A DNA stretch of 64,000 bases from Qipengyuania flava (GCF_011762005.1 NZ_JAASQU010000003.1:310001-374000), one strand, 5' to 3'. Shown: positions 17,846 through 35,447, counted from the first letter of the stretch. A program made the numbers and translations. Notes: generated by a model not told the origin, from the sequence alone.

Positions 17846-19141
17846 CTACAAGAGCGCGCGGCGCTGTTTCATGATGCGCTTGCCGCGCGCATCGACCAGC
17901 CGGAACGCCTTGAACACCGCAAAGCCCGGGTCGGTCCGCCCCTCGTGGCCGAGCAGCCAGATCTGCTGGTAGAACCAGTAGATCCCCGCAAAGCCGTTGA
18001 TCGCCTTGATCGTCTGGAATCGTTTCAGGAAGCCCAGCCAATCGGGCAGGAGATCGAGGCGGTCCTCGTAGCGGGCCAGTTCGGCAGCCCCTTCGAGCAG
18101 GCGTGCGGGCGCATCGGTATCGACGCATAGCGGCCGCCCCAGCCCGATCACATCGGCAGCACCGCTCGCGAGCGCCTGCTCCATTGCGTGGCGGGTACGA
18201 AAGCCGCCAGTGACCATGAGCGGGACCGAGACCTCGGCCTGCATCGCCTTGGCGAAATCGACGAAATAGGCCTCGCGCGCCGCTGTCGAAGGAGCGATCG
18301 GCTGCTCGTCGATCGCTTCCTGTCCCTCCACACCGAGCAGCCGCGGCTGTTCGTAAGTGCCGCCAGAGATCTCGATCAGGTCGACCGAAGCCGCCTCGAG
18401 CCATTTGACGACCTGCAGGCTGTCACCGAAATCGAAGCCGCCCTTCTGGAAATCGGCGCTGTTGAGTTTGACCGAAACGGGAAAGCCCGGCCCGACCGCC
18501 GCACGCACTGCGGCGACGATTTCCAGCAGAAACCGCGCGCGGTTCTCGAGGCTGCCACCATATTCGTCGGTCCGCAGGTTCACGCGCGGCGAGAGGAATT
18601 GCGACACCAGATAGCCATGCGCTCCATGGACCTGTACGCCGGTGAACCCGGCCTCCTTGCAGGCGCGCGCGGCAACCGCCCAGCGATCGACCAGTTCGGC
18701 GATCTCGGCCCTCGTCAACGGCACGGGCTTGCCGAACTGGCCACCGGGCAGCGCCAGCTGGACGTCGGAAGACGATCTGGGGTGCGGGTTGACGACCTTC
18801 TGCGTCTGGCGCCCGCCATGGCTGATCTGCGCCCAGAAGTGGTTGCCCGCCCGTGTGGCGGCCTTCGCCCAGTCCGCCAGCCGGGCCTTCATGTCCGCAT
18901 CGGGCTCGGTCTCGATCACCACATTGCCCGGACGTTCGAGATGATCGCGATCGACGATGATATTGCCCGACAGCAGCATGCCCGCGCCGCCATCCGACCA
19001 GATGCCATAAAGCCGTTCGAGCTCGGGTGTCGGCCGGCCATCGGGCGTGGCCAGCCCTTCGGTCATTGCCGCCTTGGAAATGCGGTTGGGAAGAACCGCC
19101 CCGCAGGGCAGTTCAAGCGTGCTTGCCAGCGTGACATCCAT
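17846..19141 (-). CDS. NADH:flavin oxidoreductase, old yellow enzyme family
   Basis: 431 residues from ATG 19141. The FMN-binding TIM barrel starts LPNRISKAAMTEGLA. The substrate-binding VHGAHGYLVSQFLSPRVNLR and EYGGSLENRARFLLEI blocks, and the C-terminal phosphate site VTGGFRTRHAMEQAL with ADVIGLGRPL, are all present. The family reduces activated double bonds in enones and dienoyl esters with NAD(P)H. A C-terminal extension (FLKRFQTIKAINGFAGIYWF) is seen in a subgroup found in alphaproteobacteria. It lies 14 bases after gltX on the same strand, probably in one operon. The substrate is unknown. Confidence 0.9.
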   Translation of the reverse strand: MDVTLASTLELPCGAVLPNRISKAAMTEGLATPDGRPTPELERLYGIWSDGGAGMLLSGNIIVDRDHLERPGNVVIETEPDADMKARLADWAKAATRAGNHFWAQISHGGRQTQKVVNPHPRSSSDVQLALPGGQFGKPVPLTRAEIAELVDRWAVAARACKEAGFTGVQVHGAHGYLVSQFLSPRVNLRTDEYGGSLENRARFLLEIVAAVRAAVGPGFPVSVKLNSADFQKGGFDFGDSLQVVKWLEAASVDLIEISGGTYEQPRLLGVEGQEAIDEQPIAPSTAAREAYFVDFAKAMQAEVSVPLMVTGGFRTRHAMEQALASGAADVIGLGRPLCVDTDAPARLLEGAAELARYEDRLDLLPDWLGFLKRFQTIKAINGFAGIYWFYQQIWLLGHEGRTDPGFAVFKAFRLVDARGKRIMKQRRALL

Positions 19142-19155
19142 CCGCAGTCCCCCTC

Positions 19156-20505
19156 CTATGCTTGCGCGGCAGCCTCCAGCCGCTCGCGCGCGCGTGCTTC
19201 GCCGATCAACGGCAGCAATTCGCCCATGTCGGGCCCGTGGTCCATTCCCGTCAAGGCCTGGCGAAGAGGCAGGAACAGCGCCTTGCCCTTGCGTCCGGTC
19301 GATTCCTTCAGCGCGGAGGTGAGCGCACGCCACGGATCTTCGCCCCAGCCGAGCTGCCGCACCGCCTCGGCAAGATAGGCGCGGTCCTCTTCCGAGAACT
19401 CGCGGCTGTCGATCGGGCCGGTCACCAACCGCCACCATTCACCGGCCTCGGCGACATGCGCCAGATTGGGTCGGATCGCGTGCCAGCCCGCCGCGTCCAT
19501 CCCCGCGGGCAGCCGGTCGGAAACCGCCTCGAATTCCATCTGGTGGACCAGTGCGGCGTTGATCCTCTCGAGCTCGGCATCGTCGAATTTCGCCGGGGCG
19601 CGGCCGAAGGTCGAGAGATCGAAAGTATCGAGCAAGGCGCCTCGATCGGCGATCGGTTCGACGGGCAAGGAAGTGCCCAGACGTGCCAGCAGCGCAACGA
19701 TCGCCTGTGGTTCGATGCCGCGATCGCGCAGCGCATCGCAGCCAAGCGATCCGAGACGTTTCGACAGCTTGCCTTCCTTGCCCACCAGCAACGCCTCATG
19801 CGCGAAGCGCGGGATGCTCTGCTGCGTATCCGCCGCGGCAATCAATGCGTCGAACATCTGGATCTGGACCGCGGTATTGCTGACGTGATCTTCGCCCCGC
19901 AGCACATGGGTGATGCCCATCTCGAGATCGTCGACTGCGCTGGGCAGCATGTACAGCCAGCTGCCGTCAGCGCGCCGGATCGCCGGATCGGACAATTGTG
20001 CCGGATCGAATTTCTGCGTCCCTCGCACGCCGTCTTCCCAGGTAATGGGGGCGTCGTGGTCGAGCTTGAAGCGCCAATGCGGGGCGATGCCTTCGGCTTC
20101 CTTGGCCGCGCGCCCGGCGTCGTCGAGTTCGAGCGCGCCCCGATCGTAGATCGGCGGGAGGCCGCGACCGAGGCGGATCTTGCGCTTGAGTTCGAGTTCC
20201 TGCTGGGTTTCGTAGCAGGGATAGACGCGACCTTCCGCCTGCAGCTTGGCGAATGCCGCGTCGTAACGCGCGAGCCGCGCGGACTGGCGTTCCTCGCCGT
20301 CAGGGGCGATCCCAAGCCAGGCGAGATCGGCGCGGATCGCCTCGACATAATCCTCGCGGCTGCGTTCTGCATCGGTATCGTCGATACGCAGCAGGAACCG
20401 GCCGCCGGCCTGCTTGGCCAGCATCCAGTTGTGCAGGGCGGTGCGGATATTGCCGACATGGAGCCGCCCGGTGGGCGATGGAGCGAAGCGCGTGACGATG
20501 GTCAT
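19156..20505 (-). CDS. gltX: Glutamyl-tRNA synthetase (HVGN type)
   Basis: 449 residues from ATG 20505 (MTIVTRFAPSPTGRLHVGN). Class I aminoacyl-tRNA synthetase charging glutamate. The HIGH motif appears as HVGN and the KMSKS loop as KLSKRLGSLG, a variant typical of one of the two GltX types found in many alphaproteobacteria. LLRIDDTDAERSREDY is the tRNA/amino-acid pocket. The frame remains open upstream, but that part has no family sequence and overlaps the GGDEF-EAL gene's end. It may aminoacylate tRNA(Glu) and possibly tRNA(Gln) if the genome uses the GatCAB route. Confidence 0.94.
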   Translation of the reverse strand: MTIVTRFAPSPTGRLHVGNIRTALHNWMLAKQAGGRFLLRIDDTDAERSREDYVEAIRADLAWLGIAPDGEERQSARLARYDAAFAKLQAEGRVYPCYETQQELELKRKIRLGRGLPPIYDRGALELDDAGRAAKEAEGIAPHWRFKLDHDAPITWEDGVRGTQKFDPAQLSDPAIRRADGSWLYMLPSAVDDLEMGITHVLRGEDHVSNTAVQIQMFDALIAAADTQQSIPRFAHEALLVGKEGKLSKRLGSLGCDALRDRGIEPQAIVALLARLGTSLPVEPIADRGALLDTFDLSTFGRAPAKFDDAELERINAALVHQMEFEAVSDRLPAGMDAAGWHAIRPNLAHVAEAGEWWRLVTGPIDSREFSEEDRAYLAEAVRQLGWGEDPWRALTSALKESTGRKGKALFLPLRQALTGMDHGPDMGELLPLIGEARARERLEAAAQA

Positions 20506-20545
20506 GCCCGCGCCGATAGCCTGTGCCACCCCGCTTGGCGAGAGG

Positions 20546-22909
20546 TCAGCCGGCCTCGCGCCCGCGGCGCCGCAACACTGCCTCGCGAGCCTTGCGGTAA
20601 TCGAGAATGCCGCTGGCCTCGCCGTGCATTGCCGCTTCGACTGCATCGGGGGTCGCGAAATTCTCCCCCGGCACAGGTTCGCAGATCAGATAGCCCTGCG
20701 CCTCCTGGCAGCCGAGCTTGCGCAACAGGTCGAGCTGCGCGCGCGTTTCCACGCCCTCAGCCGTCGCCGCCATGCCGAGGGCATCGGCCAGCCGCGTGAT
20801 GCTCGACACGATCGCCTGGTTGTCCGCCGATCGCTCGATGTCCTCGACGAAATCCTTGTCGATCTTGATCCGGTCGAACGGGAACCGCCGGAGATAGCTG
20901 AGCGAGGAATAGCCGATGCCGAAATCGTCGAGCGCGATCTTGGTACCCAGTTCGCGCAGCTTTTCGAGATTGGCGCCGCAGACACTGCCCTTTTGCATCA
21001 GGACATGCTCGGTGATCTCGAACTCCACGCGGCCCGGATCGAACCCATGCGCATGAATCGCGCGCGCCACCACATCGACGAGATGCGGACTGCGCACCTG
21101 CGTGGGCGAAAGGTTGATCGCAATGCGGAAATCTCCGTCCCACGTCGCGGTCTCGCGCAGCGCCTGGCCGATCACCCATTCGCCGATCGGGACAATCAAC
21201 CCGGTCTCTTCGGCCACTCCCAGGAATTCATCGGGGCGCACCACGCCGCGCTGCGGATGATACCAGCGCAGGAGCGCCTCGTACCCGCCGATTTCGCCGG
21301 AATCGAGATCGATCACCGGCTGGTAGTGGATATTGAGCTGGTCGCGCGCCACCGCCTCGCGCAGATCGGTCTCGATCTCGCGGCGATCGCGCGCCTTGCG
21401 GTCCATCGCCTGATCGTAGAGCGCAATCGTATCGCGGCCCTTGTCCTTGGCAGCGAACAGCGCGAGATCCGCGCAGCGCATCAGTTCTTCTGCGTCGCAG
21501 CGCTCTTCCGGACAGCGGGCGATGCCGATGCTGCCGGAAATGCGATAGGTCTGCCCGTCCAGTTCGAACGGTTCGCGGATCACCGCCAAGAACCGGTGCG
21601 CGCGTTCGATAAGCATCCCCGCCCCGGCGCGCGTTTCGAGCAATATGGCAAATTCATCGCCGCCCAGCCGCGCCACCAGGTCGTGTCCGCGCACCTCCTG
21701 CTCGAGGCGGGTGCCGACCTCGCGCAGCAGCCGGTCGCCGAGCAGGTGCCCACGCGTGTCGTTGACTGCCTTGAAGTCGTCGAGATCGAGATAGAAAAGC
21801 ACCACGCTGCGCGCCTGCTCTTCCTGCGCCAGCGCGGCGCGCAGGCGATCGTTGAAGAGGTAGCGATTGGCGAGCCCGGTGAGATTGTCGTAATGCGCCA
21901 TGAAGGCGACGCGATCCTCAGTTACCCGATCTCCGGTCACATCGCGCGCCACGCCGCTCATCCGCCCGTCGCTGCGCGGGCGGGCCGACAATTTCCAATA
22001 GCGGATTGCATCTTCCGCCGGCACCTTGACCACGAGGTCGCGGAACCGGTTCCGGTCGCGCAGATGACTGGCGAGCCTGTCGCGATCCTCGCAAGGCAGG
22101 AACAGGTCGATCAGCGGCATGTCTTCGAGCTTCTGCGCCGGTCGGTCCGCTGCCATGGCAAATCTCGCCGATACGTCGCGCAACCGCCCCTCGCGATTGA
22201 CAGTCCAGAGCCAGTCGGAAGACTGCTCCTCGTAGTCGTGCAGCAGCATGCGCACAGTACCCGCGGACTCGCGGCGGGCGATCTCGGCCTCGGCACCCGC
22301 CAGTGCCTGGCGGTCCTGTGCGCGGACCGATCCGGCAAGTGCCAGTGCGTATATCGCCAGCAGGATCAGCGCCGGCCAGCCGGCCCACCCGGCCTGGATC
22401 ACCGTGGCGGCGGACATCGCCAGCGAGAGCGCCACGATATGCACCCTCGCAGAAAATGGCGAAGTGCGATGGACCAGCACTGCGGCGCTGAGGATTGCCA
22501 TGGAAATCACCGCGAGCACCGCCGCGGCAAGCCCGGTGGCCACTGTCGCGAGATAGGGGAAGACGAAAGCCCAGGTCAGCGCCCCCGCGCCCTTGGCCAG
22601 CATCAAGCGATGCCATTGCTGATCGAGCTGCCCGAGCGGCGCCGTTGCCGGATCGATACCCCGGGCGAGCATACCGGTGAGTGAAAGCCAGAACAGTTGC
22701 AGCGCGGCCCAAGCCCCAAGTACCATGACGGGGACCAGATCATAGAACATGTAAATCAGCGCGGCGGCGGATCCCAGCGTCGGCACGAAAGCCAGGCGCG
22801 TGCCGGTGATGAAGTCTTCAAGGCGACGCGACAGCAGCAATCGCGCCACGTCGTCTGCGGTGGCGCTTTCCTCTTTTTTCGCGTGCGATTGAGTGGCGTG
22901 TTCGGCCAT
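20546..22909 (-). CDS. Membrane-bound GGDEF-EAL protein (cyclic di-GMP synthase/phosphodiesterase)
   Basis: 787 residues. The N-terminal third has five to six membrane spans (about 40-190), then a PAS-like segment (DWLWTVNREGRLRDVS), a GGDEF domain and an EAL domain. The GGDEF motif is intact (LVARLGGDEFAILLE, about residue 415) with a product-inhibition I-site RGHD exactly five residues before it. EAL is intact too (YEALLRWYHP, about 541; DDFGIGYSSLSYLRRFPFD). Both activities are therefore possible, and many tandem proteins act mainly as phosphodiesterases. It lies downstream of rpoC but after a strong terminator, so it is independently transcribed. Confidence 0.92.
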   Translation of the reverse strand: MAEHATQSHAKKEESATADDVARLLLSRRLEDFITGTRLAFVPTLGSAAALIYMFYDLVPVMVLGAWAALQLFWLSLTGMLARGIDPATAPLGQLDQQWHRLMLAKGAGALTWAFVFPYLATVATGLAAAVLAVISMAILSAAVLVHRTSPFSARVHIVALSLAMSAATVIQAGWAGWPALILLAIYALALAGSVRAQDRQALAGAEAEIARRESAGTVRMLLHDYEEQSSDWLWTVNREGRLRDVSARFAMAADRPAQKLEDMPLIDLFLPCEDRDRLASHLRDRNRFRDLVVKVPAEDAIRYWKLSARPRSDGRMSGVARDVTGDRVTEDRVAFMAHYDNLTGLANRYLFNDRLRAALAQEEQARSVVLFYLDLDDFKAVNDTRGHLLGDRLLREVGTRLEQEVRGHDLVARLGGDEFAILLETRAGAGMLIERAHRFLAVIREPFELDGQTYRISGSIGIARCPEERCDAEELMRCADLALFAAKDKGRDTIALYDQAMDRKARDRREIETDLREAVARDQLNIHYQPVIDLDSGEIGGYEALLRWYHPQRGVVRPDEFLGVAEETGLIVPIGEWVIGQALRETATWDGDFRIAINLSPTQVRSPHLVDVVARAIHAHGFDPGRVEFEITEHVLMQKGSVCGANLEKLRELGTKIALDDFGIGYSSLSYLRRFPFDRIKIDKDFVEDIERSADNQAIVSSITRLADALGMAATAEGVETRAQLDLLRKLGCQEAQGYLICEPVPGENFATPDAVEAAMHGEASGILDYRKAREAVLRRRGREAG

Positions 22910-23036
22910 CTCTGCGAAGTCCCCCGGATACGATCGCCGCTGGGCGAACTCGAGTGGTTACCCCGCCTCTTACAATATGGAAAGTCGATCGATGCACAAC
23001 CGGGAAATATTGGGCAAAGCGAAAGTATTATAGGCA
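22910..23036 (-). promoter_or_regulatory. AT-rich promoter region of the GGDEF-EAL gene
   Basis: Unlike its surroundings this stretch is AT-rich. On the minus strand it carries a consensus-like TATAAT (around 23027-23032) and a TTGTGC-N16-TATTGT pair closer to the gene. I cannot decide which is used. The first lacks a good -35 because the rpoC terminator occupies that place. Confidence 0.4.
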
Positions 23037-23037
23037 A

Positions 23038-23077
23038 ACAAAAGGCCCCGCCGGATGGTTCCGACGGGGCCTTTTCA
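23038..23077 (-). terminator. Intrinsic terminator of the rpoB-rpoC operon
   Basis: A 15-bp stem, AAAGGCCCCGCCGGA with TCCGACGGGGCCTTT (one G-U type mismatch), and a 4-base loop at 23041-23075. It is flanked by A-runs on the left and T-runs on the right, so it can work in both directions. It lies about 30 bases past the rpoC stop. Confidence 0.85.
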
Positions 23078-23104
23078 TTTACGCTGAAACGTGGGGTCGG
23101 GGGC

Positions 23105-27433
<4,329 letters not shown>

Positions 27434-27493
27434 GACTTATTCCCTTGGCGGGTGAATTCCTTGTGGGCGGTAGTGGGGAGCGAAATCGCTCCC

Positions 27494-31699
<4,206 letters not shown>

Positions 31700-31962
31700 A
31701 AGGGGTAGTTACCTCTTCTCGTGTGCGCCGGCGGCTGCGCGGACAGCGCCGGAAATTCGTGTCTCATGCGCGTGAGATCCATGGCCGAGACGCGAAAAGG
31801 CCGCAGCCTGGGCACACCTGTCCGGTGGCTTGCTGCAGCTTCTCAAGCGTCGCGATTATGGAAACGCCGCTTCCATCCTGTGCCCGATTCCCGCGCATGA
31901 ATCGGACTCGCTCGAAGCGTGCGGTCGCCGCGGCATGTAGGGTTTGCCGGAGCCGCTGTCAA
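31700..31962 (-). promoter_or_regulatory. rpoB promoter and long untranslated leader
   Basis: On the minus strand TTGACA (31962-31957), a 17-base spacer and TACATG (31939-31934) make a good sigma-70 promoter. Transcription would start near 31927 and give a leader of about 230 bases before the rpoB ATG. I see no convincing coding frame in it, and no known regulatory RNA is recognised. The remaining 36 bases up to 31998 separate it from the lipoprotein gene. Confidence 0.6.
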
Positions 31963-31998
31963 ACGCGGAGTAGCGGTTGGCGGACGCGCGGCAACGGA

Positions 31999-32511
31999 TC
32001 ACTCGTGCGCCCGTGCGCTCCACATCATGCGCTCGATCCGCCAGTAGCCGGCATCGTCGGGGCGCGCGTGGATTATGTAATGACCCTCTTGCGCGATACG
32101 CCTGCCGTTCGACACGAACGCGATCTTGCTGTGGCCGGTGATCGCCGCCAGCGCCACCGAGCCTTCGACCGCCAGCGTCTCGTGCTCGATATATTCGATC
32201 GCGGTGGGCGAGAAATCCTCGGCGAACCAGTATGCGCGCAATTCCTCGATCCCGTTGAGCGGCGCCCGTCCGCGTCCCGGATAAACCACGACGTCGGGCG
32301 CAAAGAGCGAGAGCAGCGCTTCCGACCGCGTCGCGCCGTCGGGATCGAGCCACGCTTTCACATAGGCGGTGTCGAGAGCATGCAGCGCGGCGCGATCGCC
32401 CGACGTCAACGCCCCGCCGTGAAGCGGTTCGCTATCGAGCGGCACGGCAGCCTCCTGAGCCGAACAGGCTCCGAGCGAGGCAGCCGCCATCACTAGCGCA
32501 AAGCGCTGCAT
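31999..32511 (-). CDS. Lipoprotein with a SnoaL/DUF4440-like (NTF2-fold) domain
   Basis: 170 residues. The signal peptide with lipobox SLGAC (Cys 16) predicts lipid attachment. The rest follows the NTF2-like cone fold of DUF4440: an N-terminal helix (ALHALDTAYVKAWLDPDG), ALLSLFAPDVVVYPGRGR and the strand pattern IAQEGHYIIHARPDDAGYWR. Family members bind small hydrophobic ligands or have unknown roles. It sits between rpoB and the DUF2975 operon, pointing towards rpoB, so the rpoB promoter lies just past its stop. Confidence 0.8.
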   Translation of the reverse strand: MQRFALVMAAASLGACSAQEAAVPLDSEPLHGGALTSGDRAALHALDTAYVKAWLDPDGATRSEALLSLFAPDVVVYPGRGRAPLNGIEELRAYWFAEDFSPTAIEYIEHETLAVEGSVALAAITGHSKIAFVSNGRRIAQEGHYIIHARPDDAGYWRIERMMWSARAHE

Positions 32512-32629
32512 TCAAGTTCTCCTACGACCCGCGCCAGTGCTGCCCGCGCCCTTCGCAGGACGCGACCCTTCTTCCACCAATGGCATGCCTCAAACTGCGA
32601 ACGGTTTGCAAACCAAGATTTATTGAGTC

Positions 32630-32690
32630 TCGATATTATCGATTGACGATAAATCTGATGGGCGATATATCGATATTCGATAAGGGAGTG
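32630..32690 (+). promoter_or_regulatory. Promoter with palindromic TATCGATA-type operators for the DUF2975/HTH operon
   Basis: TTGACG (32643-32648), a 17-base spacer and TATATC (32666-32671) form a sigma-70 promoter 27 bases before the start, with GGGAG as ribosome site. Overlapping it are a 6+1+6 palindrome TCGATATTATCGA (32630-32642), the palindrome CGATATATCG (32663-32672) and a partial copy TATCGATATTCGATA (32668-32682). This is an obvious AT-rich operator cluster in a GC-rich genome, presumably bound by the HTH protein of the operon. Confidence 0.7.
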
Positions 32691-32697
32691 CGAAGCG

Positions 32698-33201
32698 ATG
32701 TTTTCCGCCATCATTACCGGCCTGAAACTGGCCAACTGGCTCAACTGGATCGTGGCGATCGTGCTGACCGGCTTTTTCGCGCTGCTGCTTGCCGATGCAG
32801 GCGGGGTGCGCGCCGAAATCCTTGCGGGCCGCGGCGAAGCATCGCGCGAGGCCACGCGCCTGTACCTCTATACGGTCCTGTCGATCGTGCCGCCGACCGC
32901 CATCGCCGTTCACATGTTGCTGACCCGGCTGGTCGCCCTGGTCCGCGATGCCGCTGCGGGCATGGCCTTCACCACCGCCAACGCCGTTCGGCTGCGCATG
33001 ATGGGCTGGGCCTTGCTCGCCATCAACATCGCGGACCTTGTCTACGGCTGGGTATCGATCCGCGCGAGCGAGGCTAGCGGCGAATATTTCGGCTGGTCAT
33101 TGTCGCTGACCGGCTGGGTGGCCGTACCCCTGCTGTTCGTGCTTGCCCATGTGTTCCGCGAAGGCGCGGCAATGCGGCAAGACCTCGAGGGGACGGTCTG
33201 A
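32698..33201 (+). CDS. DUF2975-family membrane protein
   Basis: 167 residues with four predicted transmembrane helices (about 10-32, 57-78, 98-120 and 133-153). The pattern of a small four-helix membrane protein next to a YozG-like HTH gene is characteristic of DUF2975. It probably senses or sequesters something for the regulator, but function is unknown. The TGA shares its A with the ATG of the next gene (TGATG at 33199-33203), giving tight coupling. Expression is from the operator-promoter just upstream. Confidence 0.82.
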   Translation: MFSAIITGLKLANWLNWIVAIVLTGFFALLLADAGGVRAEILAGRGEASREATRLYLYTVLSIVPPTAIAVHMLLTRLVALVRDAAAGMAFTTANAVRLRMMGWALLAINIADLVYGWVSIRASEASGEYFGWSLSLTGWVAVPLLFVLAHVFREGAAMRQDLEGTV

Positions 33202-33440
33202 TGGCAGCCACCATCCCCCCGCCGATCGAGGTGCGGCTCGATGAATTGCTGCGCGAGCGCGGCATGACCTTGACCGAACTGTCCGACCGCATCGGCCTGA
33301 CGCTGGCCAATCTGTCGATCCTCAAGACTGGCAAGGCCAAGGCTATCCGTTTCACCACGCTCGAGGCGATCTGCCGCGAGCTCGACTGCCAGCCGGGCGA
33401 CCTGCTGCAGTATTCCAACCAGGGGGACCCCGAGCGATGA
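33201..33440 (+). CDS. Cro/CI-type helix-turn-helix regulator (YozG-like)
   Basis: 79 residues that are almost entirely one HTH domain: VRLDELLRERGMTLTELSDR, then IGLTLANLSILKTGKAKAIR, then FTTLEAICRELDCQPGDLLQ. This is the short YozG/Xre form that accompanies DUF2975 membrane proteins. It likely represses its own operon through the TATCGATA-type palindromes. The start is translationally coupled to the DUF2975 gene (1-base overlap) and its stop overlaps the next gene's start by ATGA. Confidence 0.9.
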   Translation: MAATIPPPIEVRLDELLRERGMTLTELSDRIGLTLANLSILKTGKAKAIRFTTLEAICRELDCQPGDLLQYSNQGDPER

Positions 33441-34165
33441 GCACTTTCCTGACCGAGTTCCGAACAGTCCATGCGCGCAGCCTGGCATTTGCTGCAGCAC
33501 TGCCCCTCGTTGCCGCGGTGCCGCTGGTGGCCGAATTCGTCCAGCACGTGGTCGAAATGCGGATCGGGATGTATGCCAGCCCCGATGCGGCAGAAGCCAC
33601 TGCCGACAACGCCCAGCGGCTGAATTTCGGCTTCGCCAAGGTGATCGCGCTGTCCCTGCCCGCCTACTTCTTCTTCCGCTGGCTGCATTCGGGTGGGGCG
33701 AGCGACTTTGCCACGCGTATCGAAGGTCGTGCTGCAAGCCTGTTCGCACTGGTCCTTTCATTGCAGGCGCTGCTCGCATGGCTGAGCCTGTTCGTCTGGA
33801 CCGATGGCCCGATGGGCATCGGTTTCTTCGTCTTCGGCCTGATTTTCATGCCGCTGGTGGTGCGTTTCGTCGTCGCGGCGCCGCTCGGCACATTCATCAG
33901 CCCGCAGCAGTCGATCCGCACGATGGCCCCGCACGCGCTGTTCGCCATCCTCTTCCCGATTGCGGCCATGCTGCCGCTCATGATCGTGCACTATGCGCTG
34001 GGCATCGGCGCGATCTTCGTTGCGAGCGACGCGCTGAAATGGGCGATGCTCGGTCTGGACAGCTTCGTAACCGCCTGGCTCGCGCTGGTGATGATCGTGG
34101 CGCAATATGTCATTGCCACGCGACCCGCGCCTATCGGGGATAGCGCCACGACCGACTGCGCCTGA
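33437..34165 (+). CDS. Multi-spanning membrane protein of unknown function, third gene of the DUF2975/HTH operon
   Basis: 242 residues with six hydrophobic helices (about 14-36, 66-83, 95-117, 124-147, 164-190 and 205-225). No catalytic motif is visible and I do not recognise the family. The centre has TDGPMGIGFFVFGLIFMPLV, and the last helix precedes a hydrophilic tail (TRPAPIGDSATTDCA). The ATGA overlap with the HTH gene (33437-33440) shows it belongs to the same operon and is regulated with it. It ends just before the rplJ promoter. Confidence 0.75.
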   Translation: MSTFLTEFRTVHARSLAFAAALPLVAAVPLVAEFVQHVVEMRIGMYASPDAAEATADNAQRLNFGFAKVIALSLPAYFFFRWLHSGGASDFATRIEGRAASLFALVLSLQALLAWLSLFVWTDGPMGIGFFVFGLIFMPLVVRFVVAAPLGTFISPQQSIRTMAPHALFAILFPIAAMLPLMIVHYALGIGAIFVASDALKWAMLGLDSFVTAWLALVMIVAQYVIATRPAPIGDSATTDCA

Positions 34166-34473
34166 CGCGAATCGCTTGACAGAATCGCCCAGATCCTTAG
34201 AGGCCCGCCTCCGAACGGCAGGCTTTTTGCAGGTTTGCCCGTTCATCCGTCCGAGACAGTTGGTGAAGGCAATCGGGTCTTCTTAATTTCCAGCCTAGGC
34301 GGGGAACAGAGATTTTCCGGCGATGCCAGTCATCGCCGTTTCGCGCCGATGCTTCACCGCCAGGCGCACTCCTTCCCCATCAACGGACTCGCCCGTGTTG
34401 CCATGTGCAGCATGGACAAACGTAGCCGGTCGCTGCGGGCCTACCCGTCGCGGCCATAGTGAAGGAGTATGGC
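34166..34473 (+). promoter_or_regulatory. rplJ-rplL promoter and leader
   Basis: TTGACA (34176-34181), a 16-base spacer and TAGAGG (34198-34203) form a strong promoter of the type seen before ribosomal and stable RNA genes in sphingomonads. The following 260 bases contain no gene. The position and length suit an L10-binding autoregulatory leader, but I did not identify the conserved kink-turn elements, so that part is inference. Confidence 0.55.
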
Positions 34474-34989
34474 ATGGATCGTTCGCAGAAAGCCGATGCG
34501 GTTGCCCAGCTCAGCGAAGTCTTCGCCCAGTCCGGCGTGGTGGTTGTCACCCGCAATCTGGGGCTCTCGGTCGAGCAGTCGACCGAGCTGCGCTCGAAGA
34601 TGCGCGAAGCCGGTGCGACCTACAAGGTTGCGAAGAACCGTCTTGCCAAGCTCGCCCTGAAGGACACCGACTACGCAGGTCTCGACGAGTACCTGACCGG
34701 TCCGACCGCCCTTGGTTATTCCGAGGATCCGGTTGCCGCGGCCAAGGCCGTGGTGGAGTTCGCCAAGACCACCGACAAGATCGAAATCGTCGGTGGTTCG
34801 ATGGGCGCGCAGAAGCTCGACGAAGCAGGGGTCAAGGCACTTGCCGCGATGCCCAGCCTCGACGAACTTCGTGGCACGATCGTGGGCCTCGTCAACGCGC
34901 CGGCAACCAAGGTTGTCCGCACGATCAAGGAACCCACGTCGCAGCTCGCACGCGTTTTCGGTGCCTATGGCGCCAAGGAAGCCGCGTAA
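34474..34989 (+). CDS. rplJ: 50S ribosomal protein L10
   Basis: 171 residues from ATG 34474, which has GAAGGAG six bases before it. An in-frame GTG at 34459 overlaps that ribosome site and is not the start. The rRNA-binding N-domain reads MDRSQKADAVAQLSEVF, with SGVVVVTRNLGLSVEQ and TYKVAKNRLAKLA following, and the C-terminal helix binds L7/L12 dimers (PTSQLARVFGAYGAKEA). It forms the base of the ribosomal stalk. The gene is followed by rplL after 83 bases. Confidence 0.98.
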   Translation: MDRSQKADAVAQLSEVFAQSGVVVVTRNLGLSVEQSTELRSKMREAGATYKVAKNRLAKLALKDTDYAGLDEYLTGPTALGYSEDPVAAAKAVVEFAKTTDKIEIVGGSMGAQKLDEAGVKALAAMPSLDELRGTIVGLVNAPATKVVRTIKEPTSQLARVFGAYGAKEAA

Positions 34990-35072
34990 GAGCCGGTTCG
35001 ACGTACGAACACATATTCATCGGGGCAGTCGTCCATCAGGACACCCCGGCCTTATATTTGGAGTGAAACATC

Positions 35073-35447
35073 ATGGCCGATATCGCCAAGCTTGTTGAAG
35101 AACTGTCGAAGCTGACCGTCATGGAAGCCGCTGAGCTTGCCAAGGCGCTTGAAGAAGAGTGGGGCGTGAGCGCCGCCGCTGCCGTTGCCGTTGCCGGTCC
35201 CGCCGGTGGTGGCGATGCCCCCGCAGCCGAAGAAAAGGACGAATTCGACGTCGTCCTGACCGGCGACGGTGGCAAGAAGATCCAGGTCATCAAGGAAGTC
35301 CGCGCCATCACCGGCCTGGGCCTCTCGGAAGCCAAGGCTCTCGTCGAAGGCGCGCCCAAGCCGCTCAAGGAAGGCGTCAACAAGGCGGAAGCCGAAGAAA
35401 TCAAGGGCAAGATCGAAGCCGCCGGCGGTACCGTCGAGCTCAAGTAA
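35073..35447 (+). CDS. rplL: 50S ribosomal protein L7/L12
   Basis: 124 residues. The N-terminal dimerisation domain starts [20 protein letters not shown], a flexible Ala/Gly hinge follows ([17 protein letters not shown]), and the C-terminal factor-binding domain reads [20 protein letters not shown] through [17 protein letters not shown]. It recruits elongation and release factors to the ribosome. It ends with a strong terminator, so rpoBC, which usually follow, are not co-transcribed here. Confidence 0.99.
   Translation: MADIAKLVEELSKLTVMEAAELAKALEEEWGVSAAAAVAVAGPAGGGDAPAAEEKDEFDVVLTGDGGKKIQVIKEVRAITGLGLSEAKALVEGAPKPLKEGVNKAEAEEIKGKIEAAGGTVELK

Noticed and set aside
34323-35066. Long frame overlapping the rplJ leader and gene
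   Set aside because: Out of frame with L10 and without any recognisable sequence.
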